From the NCBI GenBank assembly GCA_013400975.1, contig WBMZ01010917.1:310001-374000 (forward strand): DNA of 64,000 nt, in the 5' to 3' direction. Origin of the DNA: Atrichornis clamosus. Its lineage: Eukaryota; Chordata; Aves; Passeriformes; Menuridae. Numbering within the stretch: position 1 is the first letter of the stretch; each line of letters starts with the position of its first letter. Shown piece by piece: positions 53,401 through 64,000 of this stretch. Under the pieces are notes generated by a model. The model saw only the letters and a program-made list of their open reading frames with translations, was not told the DNA's origin and ran no database searches. The position numbers and the translations under genes were made by a program.

Positions 53401-55189
53401 ACACGGTCAGGTAGGGCTGGGGAGGAGGGCTCTAGAGCTTGTTCTCTTATTATGTGTAAAGGAACATATAAAACTACTTCTTTTACATGCCCACTAAAAC
53501 CATTGTCATTTCACCTGCACTTCAACATGAGAAACTCCTCTGAGAGAGCCTGGTGAGTGATGGACTCCTCTGGTTTGAGGTCCAGAAGATGAGTCATGTG
53601 CTGAGCACAGATGGATACAGAGCTCTCACAGCAGAAGACTGCACTGCCTCACTTGCTCCACACCCTCTGTGTCCATCAAAGCTTGGATGCACAATTTGTG
53701 AATATGAAAGAGACCAGCTGAGATGAGTGGGCAGCAGAGGGCTGTTCAGAGGAAAGGAGTTTTAAATCTCAAACAGCAAAAATCACTTCCCCCACCAGCT
53801 TAGCTACATCCATTCTGCACAGTACCTGAATAGCACAATATATGCAGCCAGATATTACTTCAGTGGAAATTTTCTCTTTAATACATTTTTCACCTTAGTG
53901 CTGTTCTTAGGCAGATGACACCTTCCTGTTTACTGGGAAATGCTCTTTAACTTTCTGAGAAATTTGCCCTGTCATGTGTATAGAGGAAGATGCATATTTA
54001 TGTCTTCAGAAGCAACAGGGCAACACGATTAAAATATGGGGGAAAAACCTATTTCATTTTAAAAAGCTCAGATATATTGATTAATGATATTCGGTATTTT
54101 CTCATTAACAGCTACTAGGTCTTTCCACTTCTGTGTAACTTTCCATCTGCACATCCCAGCATGTCTCATTACTGTGAGTTAACTCAGCTTTGAGGCCAAG
54201 TTCCTGTGAGGTAAACAAGAGCTTATGTCTATACTGCCAAGCACAAAAACATATTGGAGATCTTTAACCTGGCTCTGTCCTGGTACATTCTGTGACTTAA
54301 TAAACACCTTCCCTGAACTGACTTACCTCCTGAGAGCATGCACTTGTGCTAAAATGTCTCTTTGTCAGCACATTGCACGTTTCTCATCATGCCTCTTGCT
54401 CTGAGAGAAGTTTGCTGGTTGTTATCTTAGAAGTATTTGCACGATTCCCTCTTGTGCAATTGTTGATATCATGCCAAATTTATTTCCCATTATTTTCACC
54501 CCAAAAAACCCTCACAAAACCCTGCACAGATGTATCCCAAAAATGTGGTTTTGTCTACAACCCGTCTCAGGAGTTGGAAAACTATATAACCAGAGGTCAA
54601 GTTTAATCAGGGAAATAATGGGAACGACTGAGTGAGGTTCTCCCTGAACCTCCTCTCTTCTCTTGAAGAGAAGAAAGTTTTCCAACAGTAATGCTGCTCT
54701 GTTGAAGGTGAAAGTCTCATGCAAGTTCAAGCAACTGTTGTGCTGAGAGTACTTCCAGCCATGGAGACTAATATCATCTCTTAATTTCCTGGATTTGTCT
54801 ATTTATTTCTATCCATCTGTTATGTCTCCTATTTCGTCTAGAAGCCATTTACAAAAGTGAATATGACTTTAGATTTGAGGTTTGTATATATAGGCACATT
54901 TTCTACCATGCCCCTCTTAGGTTTGAATCACCTCTTGCATCTCAGTCTGCTGGTCTTGGCATTGGACTTCAACTCACAATCACAGGAGGGGGAATGGAAG
55001 TTTCTCACATGATCTGAGCAATAATTACAGACTTGGGTACTCTTGGGGTCACATCGGGTATCCCAAGGTTATAGTGCAAGTGTCCCTCAAAAGTAACAGT
55101 GGAAGGACTTTATTCCACATGTATGAAGGATGAATTTCAGGTTACAGTGATTTCTTGCTATTAGGTCGTGATTTCTTGCCACTGATATT

Positions 55190-55207
55190 AAAAAAAAAAA
55201 AAAAAAA
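55190..55207. repeat. Poly-A run (18)
   Basis: An uninterrupted A run. Just left of it, GTGATTTCTTGC occurs twice, 21 bp apart (55147 and 55168), a small local duplication. Confidence 0.9.
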
Positions 55208-58110
55208 TTAGTTGCATGCCTTTTCTGTGATCAACATGAGAGATGACAGATCCCATCCTAAAACTTTTATTCAAGGCTAGTGGGTACAACCAAGGGACAG
55301 TGGTGATATGAAGTGGATCTGGGGAACCTCATCAATAGTCTCTAAGAAGTATATGGAAGTCAGGATTTGTGTTTTCATCATGCAACATTCTCAGAAAAAT
55401 CAGGGGTTAATCCCCTCTGTCTTGAGTAGTGAAATGTAGTGTAAAAACTCCATTCAAGCACTAGTAAAGTAGGTATTATATTTGTGGGAGATAAAAAAAA
55501 TCTCTGATACAAATAACACAATAAGGATTTCTGTGTTACTAGACATAATAATATTTGATTGAAAATACACTCACCAGAGTTCAGAGGCTCAAGGCTTAGA
55601 TTAGAAAAGACTACAAAGGATCTCTGACAGGAACCAAGGAAACGCTGTGTGCTTTTTTACTAGTGTTATACACAGAAAGCAAAAGCAGAGGTTTAGACTT
55701 CTATAATTAATTTCTCTTGTTTGTGGATTATAATAGGAAGGCTGGTTTATTTTTTTAATTTTTTTGTTGTTGTTGTTAAATTGTCTTTTAATGAAACCAA
55801 ATTAAACTGCAGATTGTTTTGGTTTTTCGACTTCCAGTAATAGATGTTTCTACAATACCAGGAATAGACGAGGAGAACAAGGAGTTCATACTGTTGCTGA
55901 ACTGTGAAATGTGGCTTCTGTACCCTGCTCTCCAACAAACCTTCTCTCCAGATGCAGATCTTAGATGCAGATCTTCAAAGTCCCTCAAAGGCCTAATTTA
56001 CATCCATTTAAATTGAAAACTCTTGAGGAAACAGATCCAAGTCGAATTCTGCCTCAGTTTCCCACCTGTAAAAGAGAAATGAACAGTATCTACAATTAGC
56101 ATTGTGAGGGATAAGGTGGAGAACTCACACTGTGAGGATGTGGTAAAGGCCATGAAAATGTTCAAGTGATGCACTGCCTCTAAGCCATTCAAAAAAATTG
56201 GAGGCTTTCATGTCATGTCAAAGAGATTTAATCTAGAATGTTGATCACTGTTTACATTGACAGTGCCTGATTTTGGCAGCAGTTAGCTGCCACAGGAAAT
56301 TGAATGACTACACACAATGAAGTAAACTCTTTGAACAATAGCACCTGGAGGTGAATTTTCATCCATTTATTGTTGTCCTTTTAGGATAAAGAGGAAAGCC
56401 CATTAAAAATTGTCTTTTTAAAAAATTCTTTTTATTTTTTAGTCTGGGTAACCATTCTTTCCCCAGACTGAAATGAAAGGTTTTCAATGTTTTTTCTCCT
56501 TTTTAATTGTGAGCCAAGCGGAATGAATGGAAGTTATCAGGAACTTCACCTTCATTTACATAATTGCTATGTGGAATGGGAAATTGGATTATGCAAGGAA
56601 GCTGAGACTCATTAGTGACAAGCATCTTCAGGAGGGGGAGTGCTCCCTGCATTAGTGTTCTGTTGCAGGTTGTGGAGGGGTCTTGGGAGGTACATTCCCG
56701 TTATCCAGCCAATTAATGAAAACTCAACTGAATTGAATAAAACCGAGTGTCAGCCTGTTCCTGTGAGGTTATCTACCTGGTGATTGCAAACAAAACTCTG
56801 ATTACTTCCACAGCAAAACAAGATGGTGAATACACACTCGGGGAAGTGTGGGGAGAGATACTGCTTTTTCATACAGAGCAATCACCATAGATTAAATATG
56901 TGCTTTGTAGTCTGATCTGTGATGTAGAATACACTCATGGATAAAAAGGATAAAACCCTCTCCTTGTTCTTCAAGGCTTTAGGCCCCTTTTTCCTTTTGG
57001 GGAAAAGGGGGAGTGCAGCCACATGAGGTAGCCAGCCTATTCCTGCACAGAAGTTTGATGGCATTCACTAATACATCTTGATTCAAATGGCTACTCCAAC
57101 ATCAGGGTAAGGGTAAAACAGTATGTTGGTGGTGACTTTGTACAAAAGAGAAATTATCAAATTCTATCCCGTTTTGCTAAAAGAATTTAAGAAGGAGAAA
57201 TGCCTCTATGGGGAGTAGTCATTACATACTTTATACTCCACTGAAAAGTTTATTCTCTACTGACCCAAACCTCACATTGAAGGCACTGATTTTGACATCA
57301 CTCCTATCTCTGCCCATGTAGTTCAACACAGGCCAAGGGCACCTCTGTAGAATCCTTGATATAAAAGGTGAGAAGGTGGAGTTAAAGTGAAAAGCTAAAG
57401 GACAAGTAACAGCTGAGACTGGATGAGTTGATCAAATTGTCTCTCCTTTTTCACCAGATTCTTGTTGTTGCAAGCTTTGAGACAATCTGAGTGCAAGGTA
57501 GACCTTAATAAACAACCCTGCTGAACAGGAACAGCATGAAGGGAAAAGCAATTCTCAGCTCTGAAGAGCTTGGCCTTACAAAACATCTTAGTTAATTGTG
57601 GCAGGAAAGAAACAAAACCATTCCAGTTGGGAGTTTTTGTTCTTTCAACTCTGCAGGCTTCAGTTGAAAACCATCTCTTTTTGGAATATTTTGAGACAGT
57701 TCCCAGAAATGACCCAATGGCAAATGACTCGACAGTGTTCTCAGTCAGGAAAGGCACAGCTGCACTGAAGGGAGAGCTGCCATTCCAACTCGAGCTCTCT
57801 TCAGAGGTGCTGACCCAGCTTTACATGAAATTGTCTTGAAATTGGTGCACTTACAGTTCTTGCCTGACAGAGCATTTTCTCAAAAAGATATCAAAGTCCA
57901 TATTAAAAGTATGAAAGAAAACCATTTGAATTTGAGTAATTTCAGCCAGAGAAATGTAGAAATTAAGAAAATGGCAACTAGGTTAAAGAAACATTTACCA
58001 GGTGTTGGTGTTAGTGTGCTTTAAATTATTCATCTGGTTGTAGAAATTAAGATTCAGTCAGCTGCTCAGCCCTTTTACTGGCTGTTTTAGACACAGTTTC
58101 TGCAGGAGTC

Positions 58111-58133
58111 TTTTTTTTTTTTTTTTTTTTTTT
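58111..58133. repeat. Poly-T run (23)
   Basis: An uninterrupted T run after GCAGGAGTC. It could be the poly-A tail of a minus-strand retrocopy extending right, but the sequence there shows no recognisable coding text. Confidence 0.92.
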
Positions 58134-58849
58134 GGTGCCAATTTACTGAAATTATCACTTCTCCAAAATTCCTGAGCTTCTAAAAACCATTTCTTGCTCC
58201 AGAAAGATCTGCTGGCTTGACAAAACTTCAGAGAATCAGGAAAATTTGCCCAGATTTGGGTATAGGACAGTACTGGGTGATTCTGTGTGTATTAATGATC
58301 CAGCTTTAGGAACATGAAGCCAGGATTTTAATCCAGTCACATGTCATTTACTCAGAAACCCAGACCAAGTGTCTGATAAAGCTGGAACAGAAGTTTCTAC
58401 TGTCAAGTTCAATGCTGAGGGCATTGGAACAGGTAGAGAGTCAATGTGATGGAATTTCTTAGAAAATCTGTGTCTGAAAAAAGTTTTTCTTTTTTATTTT
58501 CCTGTGTGAAAAGTTCCCACCAAGTCTTTAAATTCCCTTTATTAATTTTGAATAAGAACAAGCTAACGCTTAGTCTTTTTCCTGGGATTCATATCCATGG
58601 GCTTTTACATGATTTCCCATAGCTCTCGTTTTCAAGGACAGCCGTCCTTGCATGGACATTGGCATGTGGAAAAGCTTTATGCAAAATGCACTGTAATTTT
58701 TTTCTGCATAGTAATATCTGTAGAACAAACTTAACCTAAATGACTATTCCCTGGGTAATGGTAAACAACACCTTGGTTTCAATACTTGCAAAAGTATTGA
58801 AAAAAAGTTGAGACACTGTTTCTACTGATTTTTGAGTGTTCCTACCCTA

Positions 58850-59487
58850 CTTTGTAGGTGCAATATTGGGCTGGCAGTGTTTCCTTGCTGCCAGGAGGGC
58901 CAGTGGTATCCCGGGGTGCCTCGGGAAGAGTGTGGCCAGCAGGCCAAGGGAGGTGATCCTGCCCCTCTACTCAGCCCTGGTGAGGCCACATCTGGAATTC
59001 TGTGTCCAGTTCTGGTCTCCACAGTACAAGGAAGACAAGAAGCTACTGGAGAGGGCCCAGTAGAGGCCACAAAGATGGTGAGGGGTCTGGAGCATCTCTC
59101 TTATGAGGAGAGACTGCAGGAGCTGGGCCTGTTTAGTCTGGAGAAGGGAAAACTGAGGCTCAATACACACAAATAGCTCAAAGGTGGGTGCAAAGAGGAT
59201 GGTGCCACACTGTAAACAGTGTTCCCAGCGACACGGTGAGGAGCAATGGCTATAAACTAAAACACAAGTTCCACTTCAGCATGAGGAAGAATTTCTTTAC
59301 ACTGAGGATGGCAGAGCACTGGAACAGGCTGCCCAGGGAGATTGTGGAGTCTCTCTAGAGACAGTCTAAACCCACGTGGATGAGTTCCTGTGCAACCTGC
59401 TCTTGATGACCCTGCCTTGGCAGGGGGATTAGACTGGATGATCTCCAGAGGTCTCTTCCAACCCTAATAATTCTGTGATCCTGTGAA
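58850..59487 (+). mobile_element. CR1 LINE, ORF2 C-terminal third plus 3' UTR
   Basis: About 640 bp, + orientation. ORF2-derived text is open in one frame at 58836-59063 ([20 protein letters not shown], ending [20 protein letters not shown]). The blocks TGAGGAAGAATTTCTTTACACTG, GGAACAGGCTGCCCAGGGAGATTGTGGAGTC, and the end TAATTCTGTGATCCTGTGAA follow. Stops and indels inactivate it. Confidence 0.95.
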
Positions 59488-60189
59488 TATTTTCTAGTTG
59501 GGATCTTCAGTATTTGTTCTTCTCTCAGATTTTTCTACCATTGAATTCTATTAATTTAAATATAGCAGCAGAAACAATGATTTTTTTCCAAAGTTATGTC
59601 ATTTAAAAATATCCTGTTCATATTATTACTCTTTGGAAAAGAGTTTAAAAGCTAGGAAGGGAGCTAGCTGTAAGCACCTGCAACAAAGTCTCACCTGTTG
59701 TCTTCTGTGAACTTTGTCAGAAGTTGCAATGCCTGCAGGAAATGGGTGTCAATTCAAACCTTGCAAATTATGTCCTGAATATTGCCACCTTACATCAGGA
59801 AGATGTATTTTTCTCCATGGACTGCACTTGGGATTGTTATTTCCAGAATTATTAGGTATGTTGATGGTTAAATTTAGACAAAGAAACGTATGATGGTCAC
59901 TAGGCAAAAAGTAGCTAAGGAAATATTGGCACAATTTATCCACTGTGGGATCCATGAAGGACTCATATCCCAGACTAAGCAGAATTCATCAGCCAAGGTA
60001 GATACAGCAGCTGAAAGCAGTGTGGTAAATACTGTAGTAAGATACAGGACTCCAAGTGCAGAATGGTTAAATGAGAGACTAAGCCAAAGGAGAAGTAAAC
60101 AGGTGGGAAACTGAGGCACAGAGTTGCTTCATGATTTGCCTCATGTCTCAAGAAGATAGTGATAGCAGAGGAATCCAGATCTCGAGTGC

Positions 60190-60223
60190 TTTGAGGTCCC
60201 TTCCAACCCAAACCATTCTGAGT
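60190..60223 (+). mobile_element. CR1 LINE terminal remnant
   Basis: TTGAGGTCCCTTCCAACCCAAACCATTCTGAG matches the last bases of CR1 before its octamer repeats. It may be a very short insertion or the surviving end of an old copy. Confidence 0.75.
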
Positions 60224-63202
60224 TCCTTCCAAGCTTTGCCATTGATTGTCAGGATTATCTCTAGCAGTTGACCATAACTTTATGCAAGCTCACCATCTGT
60301 AATGTGGTGGCAATAAGACTTTTTTTGGCACCTTTATTTTACTTGAAGAGGTAAAGATGTTTAAAATTTTGAATATAGGGGAGTTTATATGAAATTTTTT
60401 GGATCAATAGGATTTGGCCCATTTCAATTTCAAGGTCTTAGATAGGTTTCGTTGTGGAAGGTAGGTGAGATTAGGTTCAAGACACTTTGTCTTATGCTGC
60501 TTTGTCCATTTAAAATCTTACTGCAGAACCATGCTATGTATGCAAAGTTTATGCCAAATAAAAACCCAGACTGTTCAGAAAGCTATAACAGATCCTTTTC
60601 TTGAGTGACCCTTAACTCAGATTGAAGGCAATAAATAGCCTTACAAGAAAACAATCTAAAGGAAGAGAACAGCTAATGATACTTTTGGCACATCCCAGGC
60701 AGAGAGAACAGTAATGCAGTTTAATGAAATCCCAGACAGAAACCCAAACGGCTTGTGCCTGACACGCCTTGACAGAGAAGGATCGGTCTCTTGTGATTTA
60801 TGTGCATGGGTGATACAGATGAAGCCTGAGGATTTCAATTGAGATAATCTGCACAACTAAAAAGTATAAAAAAAAAAAAAAATTACTGGTGCAGTGGCAC
60901 AGGTTGATGGAATCTAATTGGAGAAGTAAATAAATAAGAAAAAAAATCTATTATTTTTGTGGTGAGCTGTATGGAGAGTTTTGCAATTAAATCACTAATC
61001 AGGCAAGAGTTGGCTGACCTAGGAAAGGAGCAATCTCATGTCTCAGCTGGATGGGAAGTTTAAAAATATCTGCTCAAAGGAGTATTTAAAGGATACAAAC
61101 AAACAGAGGAACGTTCTGGGTTTCAATTAAGCTTATGGCTTATGGGAACAGTTCCTGTGGCAGATTAGCAATACAATTTACTTATTTGAAAGCTACTTCA
61201 TAATGATATTGGTTTTATTTTTAACAGAAACTGTTTCTCAGCAAAAGGAATTGAAATTTATTTTAGTGTGCATGTGTATTAGTATTTGGCAGAAAATTTT
61301 ATTCCTTTACCCTCTTTAAAAATCAAATAATGTTTTCTTTGTACAGTTTTACTTGAGTGTCTAAGTGACACCTGTCTGCTTCAAGGGTTGTGATGGCACT
61401 TGTGTTGGAAACATGAGGCCTTGACATAATTTACCTGTGGTCTGATTCTGCCAGTCTCCATCATGTTGACTGCCTTGCCAGAGGCTGGTTTGTGATTTCT
61501 CTGCCTTGAAAAACCAGTGCTGCACATGTGAAATGTCTCCAGAACAAAGATTGTATTGTAATTTGTGGAAATAATTTGGGTCAAAGGAGAAATGTCTAAT
61601 TTATAGCACATTTTCTTGATCTGGGAACATGGAGAGTTCTTCCTCTCTTATGGGTAGGTAAGGAGCTGGATGTGTTTCTACCCTTTCTCCCATTGTACAT
61701 AAACACCGAATCTGGTGGTCAGTCAGAGACCGCCAGGGAAGTAGGATCAGGTCTCTCATGAATGAGCAAGAGTCCACTTGAACGTGGAGGATGAACAAAA
61801 CGTGGAGGAATCACTTTGCAAATGTGGGTGTGACAAATCCACCTTGAACATCACGCTATACATTGAAAGTGCAGCCTGTAGAATGAAAGACTCTCAGCTG
61901 CACCAGCTACAGCTGAGATATCAGGTTTTTGTATCTGAATTAACTCTGGATATTAATCATAGAAAGGATGTGAAATACCTCCTTACTGGTATTGTACACA
62001 AAGAGAAAAAATCTGCAGGACCTTGAAGCCTTTTTTCTATGTTGACTTTTGTGATCCAGAGTGGGGTTCAGAATCCTGTATTTCAATACCTTAATAACTT
62101 GCCTGGCTATTCAGAAACACTAGGCAGCAGTGGTGGCTTCTTTAGTGGAAGTCCAAAGTCCTTCACTCTGAATCCTCAGGCTTTTTATTTTATAGTGGGA
62201 TTTTAGGGAATACATCCTACCATCCTACCAATTAGATTTCTTGTCAGATTGTTTATTAGACTGTCACAAAATATTTTACATGTTCAATTCATAGTAATTT
62301 ACCCTCTGAGTAAAGTGCAACTGGCCATAATGCTGAAAAGCTTGGTAAATGTACAGCTTCCATCCATCACCTTCTTGAACAGAGCAGGCATTGAAATAGC
62401 ACATTAGGAGAACATTTAGTTCCCAATCTATACCATTGACAGAGGACTTGAAAGTGTTACAGACACATCAGGAAAATCTTTAATTTCCAGTTTGACTTTA
62501 AAAAAATCCCAGGTCTGGGATTTTACCTCAGAATTTTTCTTTCTGAATCAGTAGCTATTGTGTTGATGAGATGGTGCCAGACGTGCTGAAACACTGAGGG
62601 AATAACCAGTGGGTTACTGCAATATCTATGCAGTGTCTGTACAGTATAGATAGCCACATTTTTATATCTATTTCAACTCTTACATTCCTGGACCTCTAAA
62701 CATTTGTGATGCTCCAGCTGCCAAATCATCATGTGAAGAGTGATGAAAAAAGCGGAAAAGAATCTTCCTGTTGGTAGCCAGGGGAAAAGGCTAGTTGGAA
62801 TGAAATTATGGAAGAGATATCTTTCTTCTATGTGCACAATTCATTTACACAAAGAAGTCTTGGTGTTTATAATGGGAAATAACTACCTACCTGATGGCTG
62901 GAATGAATTAAAACCATATTATTTTAATTTCTCTTTTATTTAATTTTTTTCATAGTCTTAATTTCTGCTAGCATAGTTCTAAACTTCCTGGAAGGTCAGC
63001 ATGACAGTCTGAAATTGCCAGAGTCTTGTGACTGAAAGAGCTACTTAGTGTTTGGGGGTTTTAAAAGGCACTTCAACTCTTCATTTGCCATATTTAGGAC
63101 TGGATTAATTTTTATCCTTCAGTCTTTTCACATTGCACAGCAATTCAGAATAACGTTAACACTGGAGGCAGTTATAAAACATTTGTCTGAATGGTACAAA
63201 TT

Positions 63203-63234
63203 GACATTTATACAAATGGACATTTATACAAATG
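63203..63234. repeat. Two perfect 16-bp tandem copies
   Basis: GACATTTATACAAATG occurs twice in direct succession, and a third partial GGACAT follows the CCCATT spacer. Confidence 0.9.
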
Positions 63235-64000
63235 CCCATTGGACATGAAAGTGAAATCTTGTCTTTTTTGAGCTCATTAGGAGATACATTGTTCTCTAAA
63301 TAGGCTGGAATTTCTCTTACAAAATTTAATTTTAGTATTGGATCTGTCTTTGCTCCAGTTCTTCAGTGCTAAAAGCCAGATTATTTTGTGACAGGGTTGT
63401 TTCTTTCCTCTCCCTCACTCAGTACAGCAGCACAGGGGCAGGGAAGGAAAACTCAAACCACCAAGAACTCTGCTGCGGTACGTGCCAGTGGGTATTTATT
63501 AGACACAGCTATTTTCTGTCCCAGAGTCACCCCACCTAATGGACCTGGTAGGAACTATACTTTGGCTCTACTATTTCTCCAGCTTGTTTTCTCTCATGTG
63601 TTAAGACAGACGAGTGCGACAGCTTTAACTGCTGCGCAGATAAGTCCAGAAAACCAAAGAAAGTCAACCCTCTCAGTGCCTGGTTTGGAGAAATTTTTAT
63701 AAAGAAGAAATGAAATTTCCAGTTAAAGTTTGCAACACTTGCCACTATTTGATTAAAATTGGTGGAGAGCTATAATTAGCTCTTATTTAAGAAGGCATAT
63801 GGCTCCAACAGATGGTAAAGGAAAAGAAGCAAGTTAGATAAACAGGGCTCTTTGCATGAGGTTTTCTGATCTCCTTTGCTTGTATTTTGCAGCACAATGC
63901 TTGCTTAGGTTCTAGCAAGATGGCATACTGCCCATACAAAGAGTGCTTGCATGTCTTAATTTTCTCCAGAAAACACCAGAACTAGTATGGCCTGAAAGTA

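Larger units (their letters stand above)
50497..58849. other. Unassigned 8.4-kb stretch
   Basis: The longest span with no recognised transposon. It contains a run of 18 A at 55190, a 23-T run at 58111 and a GTT run near 55765. ORFs at 57395-57757 (-), 57570-57839 (+) and 57836-58024 (+) overlap on opposite strands and show no family signature. The lack of transposons over 8 kb could mean selective constraint or just age. Confidence 0.4.
59488..63999. other. Unassigned terminal 4.5-kb stretch
   Basis: Only a 34-bp CR1 tail at 60190 and a 16-bp tandem pair at 63203 stand out. A 104-codon + ORF at 63388-63702 overlaps a 69-codon minus ORF and has no recognised motif. Confidence 0.4.

Noticed and set aside
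57395..58024. Overlapping ORFs on both strands (120, 89 and 62 codons), two + ORFs overlapping by four bases like a bacterial operon
   Set aside because: In an avian genome the four-base overlap has no meaning, no domain is visible, and both strands being open argues for chance.
58111..58133. Poly-A tail of a minus-strand processed pseudogene
   Set aside because: The 300 bp to its right show no coding-like text on the minus strand. A simple T expansion is as likely.
63388..63702. 104-codon + ORF
   Set aside because: Overlaps a minus-strand ORF and shows no recognisable domain. A signal-like hydrophobic stretch in the middle is not enough.

Overview
This window looks like non-coding nuclear DNA of a bird, and I favour a passerine or other neoavian, though that narrower placement is inference. 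The evidence is an AT-rich background with no sustained long ORF, about 23 fragments of chicken-repeat-1 (CR1) LINEs with the typical avian 3' end (ATTCTATGATTCT repeats), and several avian-type endogenous retrovirus LTRs. I found no convincing exon of a host gene, no rRNA, tRNA or CRISPR array, and no clear CpG island. It is best read as a gene desert or a large intron. Bacterial-style features (operons, ribosome binding sites, terminators) do not apply.

Layout. 1-4.5 kb: unassigned sequence with three short CR1 tails. 4.58-8.59 kb: the largest structured feature, a decayed class III (ERVL-like) endogenous retrovirus on the + strand. It has an LTR, a leader, gag remains, and pol remains with reverse transcriptase, RNase H and the start of integrase. 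The rest of integrase and a 3' LTR are not visible. 8.6-20.6 kb: mostly unassigned, with one 530-bp CR1 at 11.5 kb, an A/C-rich tract at 18.1 kb and a structured inverted repeat at 19.1 kb. 20.6-25.2 kb: four CR1 copies, the longest about 890 bp. 26.1-28.8 kb: a + strand LTR, an antisense relic of a coiled-coil coding sequence, a CR1 tail and a minus-strand LTR of a different family. 28.8-34.1 kb: nothing recognised. 34.2-39.9 kb: an unidentified minus-strand ORF remnant, a perfect 106-bp tandem duplication, five CR1 copies and another LTR. 40-64 kb: sparse CR1 copies, a possible retrocopy at 45.9-46.2 kb, and long unassigned stretches.

Nothing here forms a working pathway. The coding-like sequences are relics, and all six-frame ORFs are short (161 codons at most). 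The items most worth a second look are the exact 106-bp duplication carrying splice-acceptor-like sequence, the antisense coiled-coil relic beside an LTR, the one-sided ERVL, and two minus-strand coding-like patches (10.0 and 45.9 kb) that may be processed pseudogenes. Family names rest on recognising consensus patterns by eye, without alignment, so boundaries are approximate by tens of bases.
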